DNA from: Pseudomonadota bacterium
GTDB taxonomy: Bacteria; Pseudomonadota; Alphaproteobacteria; Acetobacterales; Acetobacteraceae
Direction: 5' to 3'
Assembly: GCA_021801255.1 (NCBI GenBank)
Contig: JAJYYH010000036.1
Location: 266,206 to 330,205 of the forward strand
DNA length: 64,000 nt
Shown here: in pieces, positions 8,732-18,705 of the stretch
How positions within the stretch are numbered: the first letter of the stretch is position 1
Layout of the letters: every line of letters starts with the position of its first letter
Position numbers and translations under genes: made by a program
The notes under the pieces: model-generated
Told to the model about the DNA's origin: nothing
The model's database searches: none
The model's input: only the letters and a program-made list of their open reading frames with translations

Positions 8732-8869
8732 CACACGCCCAAGATATCGCGCCGATGGGTCTCGCGTCTCCCTACCGCGGATGGACGCATCATAAACGAA
8801 AACTTGATCCGGGAGGATCGATGGCCGGCAACGGCCGAAAATTTTTTCACAGTGTCGAGGAGAAGTTCC

Positions 8870-9322
8870 ATGATCACGCTCAGCGTGAACGGACAGCAGC
8901 ACAGCTATGACGGTGATCCGTCGCTGCCGCTGCTGTGGTTTCTGCGCGACGAGGCCGGTCTGCCCGGCACCAAATATGGCTGTGGCGAGGCGCTTTGCGG
9001 CGCCTGCACGGTGCATCTCAACGGTGAGGCGGTGCGGTCCTGCGCGGTGCAGGTCGCTGACGCCGCGGGCAAGAACGTGGTGACCATCGAGGGGCTTGAC
9101 CCGCACGGCAACCACCCGGTGCAGCGCGCTTGGCGCGCCGTGAACGTGCCGCAATGCGGCTTCTGCCAGGCCGGCCAGATCATGCAGGCGGCGGCCTTGC
9201 TTGCCACGACGCCGAACCCGACCGATGCCCAGATCCATACGGCGATGGCCGGTAATATCTGCCGTTGCGGTTGCTATCAGCGCATCGAATCGGCGATCCG
9301 CACCGCAGCCACGGGAGTGTGA
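8870..9322 (+). CDS. iorA: [2Fe-2S] subunit of an IorA/aldehyde-oxidoreductase-type enzyme
   Basis: A protein of 150 residues starting at ATG 8870 behind GGAGAAG. Ligands for two [2Fe-2S] clusters are complete: C38, C43, C46 and C58 (plant-type) and C96, C99, C130 and C132 (the second, xanthine-oxidase-type cluster). It feeds electrons from the molybdenum subunit encoded immediately downstream, with 1 base between stop and start. The symbol is by homology to isoquinoline 1-oxidoreductase; in acetic acid bacteria the same architecture serves as a periplasmic aldehyde dehydrogenase, which the context here favours. It has no signal peptide, so it would be exported as a complex with the Tat-targeted large subunit. 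Confidence 0.88.
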   Translation: MITLSVNGQQHSYDGDPSLPLLWFLRDEAGLPGTKYGCGEALCGACTVHLNGEAVRSCAVQVADAAGKNVVTIEGLDPHGNHPVQRAWRAVNVPQCGFCQAGQIMQAAALLATTPNPTDAQIHTAMAGNICRCGCYQRIESAIRTAATGV

Positions 9323-9323
9323 T

Positions 9324-11624
9324 ATGACACATATCGAGAAGAATTCCCTGCCGCTCGTGGAGAATGTCAGCCGTCGCGGCCTGCTCAAGGGCGTGGTCGC
9401 TTCCGGCAGCCTGATTGTCGCCACGACCTATCTGCCCAAACGCGCCATGGCCGCCTGGGCGACCGGGGCCGGGTTGATGCCGCATGGCACGGTGAGCGAC
9501 CCGCACGTCTTCGTCGCCATCGCCAAGGACGGCACCGTGACCATCGTTGCGCATCGCTCCGAGATGGGTACCGGCTCGAAAACCAGTCTGCCGATGGTGG
9601 TGGCCGACGAAATGGGCGCCGATTGGAGCCGCTGCCGCGTCGTGCAGGCCCCCGGCGATGAGGTGAAATACGGCAACCAGGACACCGACGGCTCGCGCAG
9701 CCTGCGCCATTTCGTCCAGCCGATGCGCCAATGCGGTGCCGCCGCGCGCCTGATGCTGGAAATGGCCGCGGCCGAGCGCTGGGGCGTCGATGTCAGCTCC
9801 GTCGAGGCCGTCGATCATGCCGTCGTGCATCGCGATTCCGGCCGGCGTCTCGGCTTTGGCGACCTCGCCGAGGCGGCCGCCGCGCTGCCAACCCCGGCAC
9901 CCGACAAGATCCGCCTCAAGGACACCAACTCCTTCCGCTATATCGGCACCGGCTCGGTGCCAATCGTCGATCTCTTCGGCATCACCACCGGCACCGCGAC
10001 CTATGGCGCCGATATCCGCTTGCCGGGGATGAAATACGCGGTGATCGCGCGCCCGCCGGTGCTCGGCGCCAAGGTCAAATCCTTCGACGGCTCGGCGGCG
10101 CTGAAGGTGCCGGGCGTCGAGAAGGTCGTCGAGGTCCAGGGCTGGGACTGGCCGGCGAAATTCCAGCCAGTGGGCGGTGTCGCGGTGATCGCGCGCAACA
10201 CGGGCGTCGCCATTAAGGGCCGCGATGCGCTCAAGATCACCTGGACCGACAGCCCACACGCCGTCTATAATTCCGACAGCTATCGCGAGATGCTGCTCGA
10301 GAACGCGCGCAAGCCGGGCAAGACGGTGCGCAATGACGGCGATATCGACGGCGCGATGAAAGCCGCCGCCAAGACCATCACCGCCGAATACTACATCCCG
10401 CAATCCGCCCATGCCCCGATGGAGCCGCCCGCTGCCACCGCTTGGGTGCATGACGGCATGTGCGAGGTCTGGGCGCCGGTGCAGAGCCCCGGCGGCACGC
10501 ATGACGATCTGATGAAAACCCTTGGCCTTCCCTACGACAAAGTGAAGGTGAACGTGACGCTCTTGGGTGGCGCGTTCGGGCGCAAGTCGAAATGCGATTT
10601 CGTGCTCGAGGCCGCCCTGCTCTCGAAAACCCTGAACGCGCCGGTGCGCGTGCAGTGGACGCGAGAAGACGACATCCAGCACGATTTCTACCATGCCGTC
10701 GCGGTGGAACGGATCGAGGCGGCGCTGGACGCCAACAACAAGGTGATCGGCTGGCGCCATCGCAACGCCGCGCCCTCGCTGTTCTCCACCTTCATGCCCG
10801 ATCCGAAAATGCAGCAGCCGCTGGAATACAGCATGGGCCAGGTCGATCTGCCCTTCGCGATCGAGAATATCCGCTGCGAGGTCTGCGAGGCGCCGGCGCA
10901 TTCGCGCATCGGCTGGTTCCGCTCGGTGCGCAACGTGCCCAACACCTTCGCCACGCAGTCTTTCGTGGCCGAACTCGCGCACGCGACGGGGCGCGATCCG
11001 AAGGATATGCTGCTCGAATTGATCGGCGCCCCGCGCATCGTCGATCCGCGCAAGACCACCGTCGATCTGTGGAACTATGGCGATCCCTTCGAGACCTATC
11101 CGATCGATACCGGGCGCCTGCGCGGCGTCGTCGAACTGGTCGCCGAGAAAGCCGGCTGGGGCCGCGATCTCCCTGCCGGGCATGGCATGGGTATCGCGGT
11201 GCAGCGCAGCTTCCTGAGCTACATCGCGACCGTCGTCGAGGTTGCCGTCGATGGCAAGGGCAATATCTCGGTCCCGCGCGTCGATACCGCCGTCGATTGC
11301 GGCTTCCATGTCAACCCCGAACGCATCACCTCGCAGATCGAAGGGGCTGCGATCATGGGCCTCGGTATCGCCAAACATTGCGAGATCACCTACAAGAACG
11401 GCGTCGTGCAGCAATCGAACTTCAACGACTATCAGGTCGTGCGCATCGACGAGGCGCCACGGGTGACGAATGTCTATATCGTGCCGGCTGGCTGGGACAC
11501 GCCCTCCAGCGGGGTCGGCGAGCCGGGCACACCGCCCTTCGCGCCGGCGCTCTGCAATGCGATCTTCGCCGCGACCGGCAAGCGCATCCGCAACCTGCCG
11601 ATCGGCGATCAGCTCGCGATCTGA
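9324..11624 (+). CDS. iorB: Molybdopterin-binding subunit of an IorB-type aldehyde oxidoreductase
   Basis: About 766 residues. The N-terminus carries a twin-arginine signal ([13 protein letters not shown]) ending near AMA-A, so the complex is periplasmic. The rest is the xanthine-dehydrogenase-family molybdenum-cofactor domain, duplicated as in the IorB group, with GGAFGRK near residue 416 and the conserved GVGEPGTPP near the C-terminus that supplies the catalytic Glu. ATG 9324 follows the iorA stop by one base, so translation is coupled. The cytochrome c subunit that commonly accompanies acetic-acid-bacterial aldehyde dehydrogenases of this type is not next door. A strong terminator follows at 11648-11680. 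Confidence 0.88.
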   Translation: MTHIEKNSLPLVENVSRRGLLKGVVASGSLIVATTYLPKRAMAAWATGAGLMPHGTVSDPHVFVAIAKDGTVTIVAHRSEMGTGSKTSLPMVVADEMGADWSRCRVVQAPGDEVKYGNQDTDGSRSLRHFVQPMRQCGAAARLMLEMAAAERWGVDVSSVEAVDHAVVHRDSGRRLGFGDLAEAAAALPTPAPDKIRLKDTNSFRYIGTGSVPIVDLFGITTGTATYGADIRLPGMKYAVIARPPVLGAKVKSFDGSAALKVPGVEKVVEVQGWDWPAKFQPVGGVAVIARNTGVAIKGRDALKITWTDSPHAVYNSDSYREMLLENARKPGKTVRNDGDIDGAMKAAAKTITAEYYIPQSAHAPMEPPAATAWVHDGMCEVWAPVQSPGGTHDDLMKTLGLPYDKVKVNVTLLGGAFGRKSKCDFVLEAALLSKTLNAPVRVQWTREDDIQHDFYHAVAVERIEAALDANNKVIGWRHRNAAPSLFSTFMPDPKMQQPLEYSMGQVDLPFAIENIRCEVCEAPAHSRIGWFRSVRNVPNTFATQSFVAELAHATGRDPKDMLLELIGAPRIVDPRKTTVDLWNYGDPFETYPIDTGRLRGVVELVAEKAGWGRDLPAGHGMGIAVQRSFLSYIATVVEVAVDGKGNISVPRVDTAVDCGFHVNPERITSQIEGAAIMGLGIAKHCEITYKNGVVQQSNFNDYQVVRIDEAPRVTNVYIVPAGWDTPSSGVGEPGTPPFAPALCNAIFAATGKRIRNLPIGDQLAI

Positions 11625-11643
11625 ACGTCCTGGCGTCGTTTCA

Positions 11644-12927
11644 TCAGGCCCGGGGGAGACCTTCCCCCGGGCTTTCTTTTGCCGCGCGCGCCAGTGCCAG
11701 GCCAAGCCCGAGCTGAACAAAGAAAAACCCGGCAAGCGGCATCGAGGTAAAAGCGCTGGTCGAGGCGATCGGCCAGAGATAGATCAGCGCCGCGACGAAA
11801 AGCCCGACGCGGAGCGGCGCGGGATCGCGCCGGAGGCCGCGCCCGAGGGTGATGAGCCAGGCACCGGCAAGTGCCGCAAACAGCAAAAGCCCGGGCAGTC
11901 CGCCGTTCGTCGCGGCTTCGAGATAAAAATTATGCGGGTGCAACTGGCAGCCGCCGATGCCGCCGCCATCGTCGGTGGGATCGGCGGGCCAGCGCCAACC
12001 GTGGAAATAGCGTGGTTCCCCGCAATAATGCCGAAACCCATCAAAGCCCAGCCCGGTGAGCGGATTTGCCACCGTCATGGTGCGCGCGCGGGCATAGATG
12101 ACGCCGTACGGGCTTTCCGGGAAATGCGCCATTTGGTCGGAGAATTTCGTCACCAGCCGGTAGAAGGTGGGAGGTGCCATGATCGCGGAGGCGCCGATCA
12201 GCGCGGCGGCGGCGAGCAGCGCGGCGAGCACGAACATGCGCAACCGGGGCAGCCAGAGGCCGGCGACGAGGAGGCCGAACAGCGTGAGCAGGAGCGGCAT
12301 GCGCTGGCCGATCAGCACCATCACCGCTATCCCCGCCAATCCCAGCGCGACCGCTCCGCCGCGCATGAAAGAGGCACCCCGCAGGCCACGCGCCAGGAAC
12401 GGCAACATCGCGGGATAAAGCAGCAGGGAAAACTGCGCCCCGGCGCGCGGCTTGCGATAGGGGCCGGTCAACTCGCCATCGCCGCCGCGCGGCGCACCAA
12501 ACAGGTTTTTGCCCGTGGCGAACTGCACCAGGGCCTGGAGCGCGATATAGAGCGCGGCGAGTGCGAGCACGCGTTGCAGCCAGCGCCGCGCCAGCGCCTC
12601 GCGCAGCAGCCAATGTTCGAGGGCGGCAACAAAAATCAGGAAGCGGAGCGCGGCGAAAGCCTGCACGCTCGCCGCCAGGCCGCCAGCGCCGGGCCGCGGC
12701 AGCGAGCAGAGAAAAATCCAGCCCCACCAGAGAAGCCCGATCACCAGCCAGGGTGTGGCCAACCAGGACCAGGTGCGCAGCCAGGCCGCCCGCAGCAAGA
12801 AACCCAAAGCCAGCAGCACCATCAACGCCTCGCCGAGCACGCGGCCATGGACGAGAAAGATCGGCACCGCGAGGACGGCGCAAAACCCCGCGCGGTCGAG
12901 GCCGGCGATCAGACGGTGCTGGGTCAT
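11644..12927 (-). CDS. O-antigen ligase/polymerase family membrane protein
   Basis: A protein of 427 residues with about ten to twelve hydrophobic segments. A large loop before the last helices contains the Wzy_C/WaaL-type pattern GLGFDGFRHYC...HPHNFYLE, including the His expected in O-antigen ligases. It should join or extend surface polysaccharide at the periplasmic face of the inner membrane. It lies 3 bases after the glycosyltransferase upstream (12931-13962), in a three-gene minus-strand operon with two glycosyltransferases. Its last codons overlap the bidirectional terminator at 11648-11680. Confidence 0.85.
   Translation of the reverse strand: MTQHRLIAGLDRAGFCAVLAVPIFLVHGRVLGEALMVLLALGFLLRAAWLRTWSWLATPWLVIGLLWWGWIFLCSLPRPGAGGLAASVQAFAALRFLIFVAALEHWLLREALARRWLQRVLALAALYIALQALVQFATGKNLFGAPRGGDGELTGPYRKPRAGAQFSLLLYPAMLPFLARGLRGASFMRGGAVALGLAGIAVMVLIGQRMPLLLTLFGLLVAGLWLPRLRMFVLAALLAAAALIGASAIMAPPTFYRLVTKFSDQMAHFPESPYGVIYARARTMTVANPLTGLGFDGFRHYCGEPRYFHGWRWPADPTDDGGGIGGCQLHPHNFYLEAATNGGLPGLLLFAALAGAWLITLGRGLRRDPAPLRVGLFVAALIYLWPIASTSAFTSMPLAGFFFVQLGLGLALARAAKESPGEGLPRA
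11648..11680. terminator. Bidirectional rho-independent terminator
   Basis: GCCCGGGGGA and TCCCCCGGGC form a perfect 10-bp stem with a 5-base loop, followed on the plus strand by TTTCTTTT. It ends the iorAB transcript. Because it overlaps the last codons of the O-antigen ligase gene on the other strand, it may serve both. Confidence 0.85.
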
Positions 12928-12930
12928 GCG

Positions 12931-13962
12931 CTATCGTTCCACCGTTTCGAGAAAATCGCGCCATTGCCGGAGCACGGCGGCGGCGCTGAAGCGCTCAAGA
13001 AAATGCCGCCGGCCAGATGCCGCCATGGCGCGGGCGCGGGCCGGATCGGCGAGCACAGTGGCAATCGCCCGCGCCAGCGCCGCCGGGTTCTCCGGAGCGG
13101 CGAGCAGGCCGTTTTCTCCCTCCCGGATCAACTCGCGCGGCCCCTCGACGGCGCTCGCGACCACCGGGCAGGCTGCCGACCAGGCTTCCAGGATGACATT
13201 GCCGAGCGGCTCGCAGCGCGAGGGGCAGACCAGCAGATCGGCGGCCGCGAGCAGCGCCCCGACATCCTGGCGCCAGCCCGCGAAGGTGACGCGATCGGCG
13301 ATGCCGAGGGCGTGGGCGAGCCGCATCAGCGCCGCGCGCTCCGGCCCATCGCCGGCCAGCAAAAGCCGCGCCCCGGGCAGATCGGGCAGGGCGCGGAGCA
13401 GGATGTCGAAGCCTTTTTCGGTGTGCAGCCGGCCCAGGCCGAGCAGCAGCGGGCGAGCCCCGGCACCATCCGCCGCCGCACCCATGCCGGCATAGTCGCT
13501 GACGAAATTCGGCAGGTAGTGCGTCCGCGACGCCGGCCAGCCTTGCGCCCGCATCCAGGCCACCAGCCCCGCGGTATTGCCCACCAGATGATCACAGTGG
13601 CGAAAATGGGCGAGATTATAGAAACCGCCGAGCCGCCCGAGCAAAACATAATCGCCGCGCGGGGTGAAACTCGTCGCCCGGCTCATCCAGCTCACCACCA
13701 CGCGGGGCGCGAAGCGGGCGAGCGCCCGCGCGATGCGCGGGCGGGTGAGGGGCGCGAAATGGCCGAAGCCGAGTTCGACCGGGGCGAGGCCGGTGGCGCG
13801 CAGACGCGCCGCGCGCGCGCCGTCACGCTTGATGATCGGCAGCACCGGATCGCCCGCCGCGGCCTGGGCGATGCAGAGCCGCTCGAAAAACAGCTCCGCC
13901 CCCCCCATCGCGGCACCGGCCATGACATGGGCCACGCGGCGTCGGCTGTTCTCGCCACTCAC
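12931..13962 (-). CDS. GT4-family glycosyltransferase
   Basis: A protein of 343 residues with two Rossmann-like halves. The N-terminal acceptor half has the glycine-rich AGAAMGGAELFFERL. The C-terminal donor half has GLGRLHTEKGFDILLRAL and the E-x7-E type motif in CEPLGNVILEAW. It should transfer a sugar from a nucleotide donor to lipopolysaccharide core or O-chain at the inner face of the membrane. It overlaps the preceding GT9 gene by 4 bases (ATGA) and is followed after 3 bases by the O-antigen ligase. Sugar specificity cannot be told. Confidence 0.85.
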   Translation of the reverse strand: MSGENSRRRVAHVMAGAAMGGAELFFERLCIAQAAAGDPVLPIIKRDGARAARLRATGLAPVELGFGHFAPLTRPRIARALARFAPRVVVSWMSRATSFTPRGDYVLLGRLGGFYNLAHFRHCDHLVGNTAGLVAWMRAQGWPASRTHYLPNFVSDYAGMGAAADGAGARPLLLGLGRLHTEKGFDILLRALPDLPGARLLLAGDGPERAALMRLAHALGIADRVTFAGWRQDVGALLAAADLLVCPSRCEPLGNVILEAWSAACPVVASAVEGPRELIREGENGLLAAPENPAALARAIATVLADPARARAMAASGRRHFLERFSAAAVLRQWRDFLETVER

Positions 13963-14852
13963 GCCGCTTGCGCCTGGGCGAGCAGTGCGGTTGCCGCGCG
14001 CAAGGCGGCCGCCACGCTCAAATCCGCCATATCCGGCCCGGACGCCACGACGGCGCGCGCGACGCGGCCGGCGGGGGCATATTCCGCCGCTTGCGTCGGG
14101 CCAAAGAGGCCGAGGGTCGGCGTCCCGGCCGCGGCGGCGAGGTGCATCAGCCCCGAATCATTGCCGATATAGAGGGCGGCGCGGCCGAGACAGGCCGCCG
14201 CCTCATGGAGCGTGAGCCGCCCGCAAAGATCGATCGCGCCGGGAAGCCGGGCGAGCAGGGGCGCGGCCATCGCCCGCTCGGCCGCGCCGGGGCCGGCGAA
14301 CACGGCGGCGCGCGCCCCCGGCAAGAGGCTCTCGGAAAGAGCGCTGAAGAGTTCGGCGAAACGCTCGGCGGGCCAGATTTTTCCCGACCAGTTGGCGGTC
14401 GGGCCGAGTGCGATGATCGGCGGCCCGGAGGGGAGAAGCCGGGCGGCCATGGCGCGATCCTCGGGCGCCGTCCAGACCACCGGCAAGGGCGGCGGGTCGA
14501 GCCCGAGAATGGCGCCGATCTCGGCGATTTTCGGCCCCCGACGCCGGCGCAGCCGGGCTTGGCGGCGGTGGAGGAGGAAAAAGCCGAGCATCGAGCCGCG
14601 ATTATCGACGACGAGATCCCAGAACCGGCCGGCGCAGCGCCCCCAGAGCCCGAGCCAGTGCAGCCCGAAGCGGCGTTTTTCAAAGGCGATCACCCGCTCG
14701 GCGCGCGGCATGCGCGCGAACAGCTCGGCCGCGACCGGGCCGCAGGCGATGGTGAAGCGCGCGGCCGGAAACCGCTGCAGCAAATGGTCGAGCAGCCCGG
14801 TCGAGAGCACCGCGTCGCCCACCCGGTTCGAGGTGATGAAGAGGATCCGCAT
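13959..14852 (-). CDS. GT9-family heptosyltransferase-like protein
   Basis: About 297 residues starting at MRILFITSNRVGDAVLSTG, the typical N-terminus of ADP-heptose:LPS heptosyltransferases. The C-terminal donor-site region includes GNDSGLMHLAAAAGTPTLG and LFGPTQAAEYAP, as in WaaF/RfaF-type enzymes. It is first gene of the minus-strand operon with the GT4 gene and the O-antigen ligase, which places it in LPS core assembly. An earlier in-frame ATG (14894) adds 14 residues unlike the family. It is divergent from the asparagine synthase gene, with 92 bases between starts. Confidence 0.85.
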   Translation of the reverse strand: MRILFITSNRVGDAVLSTGLLDHLLQRFPAARFTIACGPVAAELFARMPRAERVIAFEKRRFGLHWLGLWGRCAGRFWDLVVDNRGSMLGFFLLHRRQARLRRRRGPKIAEIGAILGLDPPPLPVVWTAPEDRAMAARLLPSGPPIIALGPTANWSGKIWPAERFAELFSALSESLLPGARAAVFAGPGAAERAMAAPLLARLPGAIDLCGRLTLHEAAACLGRAALYIGNDSGLMHLAAAAGTPTLGLFGPTQAAEYAPAGRVARAVVASGPDMADLSVAAALRAATALLAQAQAA

Positions 14853-14944
14853 GACGGGGCCGGGAAATAGCACGTCCTGGCCAATCCCGCGCAAGCCGGT
14901 CTAAAACCGCGCGGTTGTGTCGTCTCGGGAGAGCAAAGAGCACT

Positions 14945-16681
14945 ATGTGCGGTGTGGCGGGGATCATGATGCGGACGGGTGGGCCACCGGAGCGAGACGC
15001 GCTGGAGCGGCTCGGCGCGGCGCTCCGCCATCGCGGCCCCGATGCCAGCGGCTACCATCTCGCCGAGGATGTCGGGCTGGTGCATCGCCGGCTCTCGATC
15101 ATCGATCTCACCACCGGCGATCAGCCGCTTTTCGGCCCCGCCGGGGCGGCGCTGATCGTCAATGGCGAGATCTATAACGACCTCGAACTGCGCGCCGCCA
15201 TGCCGGAAGCGCCGTTTCGCACGCATTCCGATTGTGAGCCGATCCTTTTTCTCCACGCCGCCCATGGGCTCGATTTCGCCGCTCATCTGCGCGGCATGTA
15301 TGCGCTGGCGCTCCACGACCGCGCGGCCGGACGGCTGATCCTGGCGCGCGATCCCTTCGGCATCAAGCCGCTCTACTACGTCGAGGGGGCGCGGTTCTTC
15401 GCCTTCGCCTCCGAGCCGCAAGCCCTCCTCAAGGCCGGGCTTGCCGAGGCCACGATCGACCCGGCCAGGCGGGCGGAGTTGTTGCAGCTCAAATTCACCA
15501 CCGGAGCGGCGACGATTTTTCCCGCCATTCGCCGTGTCCTGCCCGGCGAGACGCTGGTGGTCGAGGCTGGGCGGATCACGGCGCGGCGCCAGCTTGCAGC
15601 GCTGCCGGCACCCGGCGGGCCGGTCGCTAAGGCCGCCGATCTCGATCAAGTGCTCACCGAAAGCGTCGCGGCGCATCTCCGCTCGGACGTGCCCTACGGG
15701 CTTTTTCTTTCCGGCGGGATCGATTCCTCGGCACTGTTGTGGCTGATGCACCGGATCAGCGGCGAGCGGGTGCGCGCCATCACCATCGGCTATGACGGGG
15801 CGGATGCCGCCGATGAAAGCGCCGAGGCCCTCCGCATTGCCGCAGCGGTCGGCGCGAGCTGCGAGCGGATCAGCATGACCGAGGCCGATTTCTGGGCATT
15901 CGCCCCGCGCATCGCCGCCTGCCTCGACGATCCGACGACCGATGCCGCCGCCCTGCCCACCTGGCTGCTCGGCCGCGCCGCCGGCGGGCAGCTCAAGGTG
16001 ACACTCTGCGGCGAGGGGGGGGATGAGATGTTCGCGGGCTACGGCCGCTATCGCCGCGCCCTCGCCCCCTGGCGCTTCATCCAGCGCCCGGCGCGCCAGA
16101 GGGGCGTGTTCGATGGTATCGCGGGGATCGATCTCGCGGGCTGGCGGGCGGGGCTGAGTGCCGCCGAGCGGGAGGCGGGAGTAGGGCGCAGCCGGTTGCA
16201 GGCGCTGCAAGCCGTGGATTGCGCCGAATGGCTGCCCAATGATCTGCTGGTCAAACTCGATCGCTGCCTGATGGCCCACGGCGTCGAGGGGCGGACGCCG
16301 TTCGTCGATCCCAAGGTCGCGGCTTTCGCCTTTGCCCTGCCCGATGGCGCCAAGGCGGACTGGCGGCAGGGCAAGCTCGCCTTGCGACGCTGGCTCGCCG
16401 AACGCTTGCCCGAGGCGCGGCCCTTTGCCCGCAAGCGCGGCTTCAAGCCACCCGTCGGGCGCTGGATCGCCACCGCCGGCGCCCGCCTCGCCGATCAGGT
16501 GGCGGCGAGCCCCGGCATCGCGGCGTTTGCGACGCCGCAGGCGGTGCGCGGCGTGTTCGCTACCGGCGACGGCCAGGCGGCGTGGAGTCTGTTATTTTAC
16601 GCGCTATGGCACGCCCACCATATTCTCGGCATCGACGCCGAGGGTGATGTCGCCTCGGTGCTGGCCGCAGCAACGCGTTAG
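14945..16681 (+). CDS. asnB: Glutamine-hydrolysing asparagine synthase family protein
   Basis: About 578 residues starting Met-Cys-Gly, so Cys2 is the class II amidotransferase nucleophile after Met removal. The N-terminal glutaminase domain covers about 1-200. The synthetase domain has the ATP pyrophosphatase loop SGGIDSSALLWLM and CGEGGDEMFAGY. It makes an amide from a carboxyl group using glutamine. Its position divergent from a glycosyltransferase operon recalls the asnB-like genes of surface polysaccharide loci, which may amidate sugars instead of making free asparagine. The stop codon overlaps the end of the convergent CoA-transferase gene by 4 bases. Confidence 0.88.
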   Translation: MCGVAGIMMRTGGPPERDALERLGAALRHRGPDASGYHLAEDVGLVHRRLSIIDLTTGDQPLFGPAGAALIVNGEIYNDLELRAAMPEAPFRTHSDCEPILFLHAAHGLDFAAHLRGMYALALHDRAAGRLILARDPFGIKPLYYVEGARFFAFASEPQALLKAGLAEATIDPARRAELLQLKFTTGAATIFPAIRRVLPGETLVVEAGRITARRQLAALPAPGGPVAKAADLDQVLTESVAAHLRSDVPYGLFLSGGIDSSALLWLMHRISGERVRAITIGYDGADAADESAEALRIAAAVGASCERISMTEADFWAFAPRIAACLDDPTTDAAALPTWLLGRAAGGQLKVTLCGEGGDEMFAGYGRYRRALAPWRFIQRPARQRGVFDGIAGIDLAGWRAGLSAAEREAGVGRSRLQALQAVDCAEWLPNDLLVKLDRCLMAHGVEGRTPFVDPKVAAFAFALPDGAKADWRQGKLALRRWLAERLPEARPFARKRGFKPPVGRWIATAGARLADQVAASPGIAAFATPQAVRGVFATGDGQAAWSLLFYALWHAHHILGIDAEGDVASVLAAATR

Positions 16682-17997
16682 GCCGGGGCGCAGCCGCGAT
16701 CGTATCCGGGGCGTTCTTGCATCATTCCCGGGATGCGCGGGCCGGGCAAGGAGTCGCCCCCCGCCACCACCCCGAGGCCGCGCAGCCGTTCGATCTCTGC
16801 TTCCGAAACCCCCATCTCACGCAAAATGCTGTTGGTGTCGGCGCCGAGTTCCGGGGCGCGGCGGGGGGGGATTTTGTGCTCGCCGGCGATCTGGAAAGGG
16901 CTGCTCACCGTGAGGAACGCGCCCTCCGCCAGCGGCACCAGGGCGCCGATGGCGCGGGCTTGGCGGTCCCGCGGCGGGTCGTCCATTGTTGCCACGATGC
17001 CAAAGGTCAGGCCGTGGCGATCGAGGGTTTCGCGCCAATGAGCGAGCGGCTGGGCAGCGAAAACGCCGTCGAGAAGGGCGATCAATGGAGCGGCGTTGGC
17101 GTGCCGCGCCGCCGTGGTGGCGAAACGCGGATCCTCGCTCAGGTGCTCCTGGCCGATGGCGCGGGCGAGGTCGGGGAATTGCCGCTCCTCGCTTAGCATC
17201 GAGAGGATGAACCAGCGCCCATCGCTGCTCTGGTAGTGATGGGTGCAGGCATTGGGCGCCTGCTCGCGCGGCGGGCGGGGATAGAATGTCGCGCCACAGA
17301 GCGCCGCCTGGACGAAGCAGGCATTTGACCACAGCCCATTGGCGAGCAGCGAAGTCTCGACATGGCCACCCTGCCCAGTGCGTTCACGCCGCAAAAGCGC
17401 GGTGACGATCGCGGCGTAGAGCGCCATCGCCGTCGGGTGATCGCCCATGCCGGGGACCGAACGGGCGGGCGGGGTATCAGCGCTCGGGCGCACTTGGTCC
17501 ATCAGCCCCGAGCGCGCCCAATAGGCAGTCGAATCGAAGCCGGTCCGCCCGGCTTCCTCGCCGATCTCGCCATAGGCGGTGAGCGAGGCATAGATCAGCC
17601 GTGGGTTGCGCGCCGCGAGATCGGCATGCGCGATGCCAAGCCGCCCGCGCACCGGCAGCGGCATGTTGGTGATGAAGACATCGGCGCTTGCCACCAGACG
17701 ATGGAGAATGGCGCGGCCCTCGGGGGATTTGAGATCAAGCGCGAGGCTCCGCTTGTGCCGGGCATCGAGCAGCCAGTTGTAATTGTGCGGGCTTGCCGGT
17801 TGGCCGGGCATGGCGGCGAGGCCGCGATAGGGGTCGCCGCCGATGGGCGGCTCGATCTTGATCACCTCGGCGCCGAAATCGGCGAGGATGGTGGCGGCCG
17901 CGGGTCCGGCGATGAAGCTCGCGCAGTCGATCACCCGGAGCCCAGCGAAAATCGGCGCCGCGGGCGCGGGGGAAACTGGGTCGCGGGGGCGCTGCAT
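16678..17997 (-). CDS. CaiB/BaiF family CoA-transferase
   Basis: A protein of 439 residues of the class III CoA-transferase family. The start IFAGLRVIDCASFIAGP and DFGAEVIKIEPP are characteristic, and the conserved catalytic Asp should be in the FDSTAYWARSG stretch near residue 172. These enzymes move CoA between carboxylic acids (formyl, oxalyl, carnitine, succinyl and others); the substrate here cannot be named. It lies 84 bases downstream of ureG on the same strand and might be read from the urea operon, though the gap leaves room for its own promoter. It overlaps asnB tail-to-tail by 4 bases. Confidence 0.85.
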   Translation of the reverse strand: MQRPRDPVSPAPAAPIFAGLRVIDCASFIAGPAAATILADFGAEVIKIEPPIGGDPYRGLAAMPGQPASPHNYNWLLDARHKRSLALDLKSPEGRAILHRLVASADVFITNMPLPVRGRLGIAHADLAARNPRLIYASLTAYGEIGEEAGRTGFDSTAYWARSGLMDQVRPSADTPPARSVPGMGDHPTAMALYAAIVTALLRRERTGQGGHVETSLLANGLWSNACFVQAALCGATFYPRPPREQAPNACTHHYQSSDGRWFILSMLSEERQFPDLARAIGQEHLSEDPRFATTAARHANAAPLIALLDGVFAAQPLAHWRETLDRHGLTFGIVATMDDPPRDRQARAIGALVPLAEGAFLTVSSPFQIAGEHKIPPRRAPELGADTNSILREMGVSEAEIERLRGLGVVAGGDSLPGPRIPGMMQERPGYDRGCAPA

Positions 17998-18081
17998 GCG
18001 AATGATCCCTCGGGCGCGGTTTGCAATCGCTGGAGAGTGGCACGATGCGCCAGCCGACGGAAGCCGCGACGGGCTGGCGCG

Positions 18082-18705
18082 TCAGGCGCCGCCGAGCCCG
18101 CCTAGGCGTTCGACGAAGGCGGCGATCTCGGCAACCCCGCGCCCGGCGCGGATATTGGCGAAGACGAAGGGGCGCTCGCCACGCATCCGCGCCGCGTCGC
18201 GCGCCATCACCGCGAGGCTGGCGCCGACGAAGGGCGCGAGATCGGTTTTGTTGATCACCAGCAAATCGCTCCGGGTGATGCCCGGCCCGCCCTTGCGGGG
18301 AATTTTGTCACCGGCCGAGACATCGATGACATAGAGGGTGAGATCGGCGAGTTCGGGGCTGAAGGTCGCGGCGAGATTATCCCCGCCCGACTCGATCAGG
18401 ATGAGGTCGAGCGCGGGAAAGCGCGCACGCAACTCGGCCACGCCGGCGAGATTGATCGAGGCGTCCTCGCGGATCGCGGTATGCGGGCAGCCGCCGGTCT
18501 CGATCCCCATGATGCGTTCGATCGGCAGCGCGCCGGCACGGGTGAGGAACTCCGCGTCCTCCTTGGTATAAATATCGTTGGTGATCGCGGCGATTTCGAA
18601 ACGGTCGCGGAAATGGCGGCAGAGCGCGTCCATCAACGCGGTCTTGCCGGTGCCGACAGGGCCGCCGATGCCAACGCGGAGCGGGCCGGTCGAGCGGGTT
18701 TTCAT
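18082..18705 (-). CDS. ureG: Urease accessory GTPase UreG
   Basis: A protein of 207 residues, the usual UreG length. It contains Walker [10 protein letters not shown] near residue 14, the metal-binding motif [11 protein letters not shown] (Cys-Pro-His), ESGGDN, and the NKTDLAP guanine-specificity motif. It couples GTP hydrolysis to nickel transfer into the urease active site, together with UreD, UreE and UreF. The start overlaps the ureF stop by 4 bases (ATGA). It is the last urease gene of the operon. Confidence 0.97.
   Translation of the reverse strand: MKTRSTGPLRVGIGGPVGTGKTALMDALCRHFRDRFEIAAITNDIYTKEDAEFLTRAGALPIERIMGIETGGCPHTAIREDASINLAGVAELRARFPALDLILIESGGDNLAATFSPELADLTLYVIDVSAGDKIPRKGGPGITRSDLLVINKTDLAPFVGASLAVMARDAARMRGERPFVFANIRAGRGVAEIAAFVERLGGLGGA

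Noticed and set aside
9180..11735. Long minus-strand open frame opposite iorAB
   Set aside because: Antisense shadow; the plus strand carries all iron-sulfur and molybdenum motifs.
16678..16681. Sequencing error at the asnB/CoA-transferase overlap
   Set aside because: Both C-termini look normal; a 4-base convergent overlap is unremarkable in such compact DNA.
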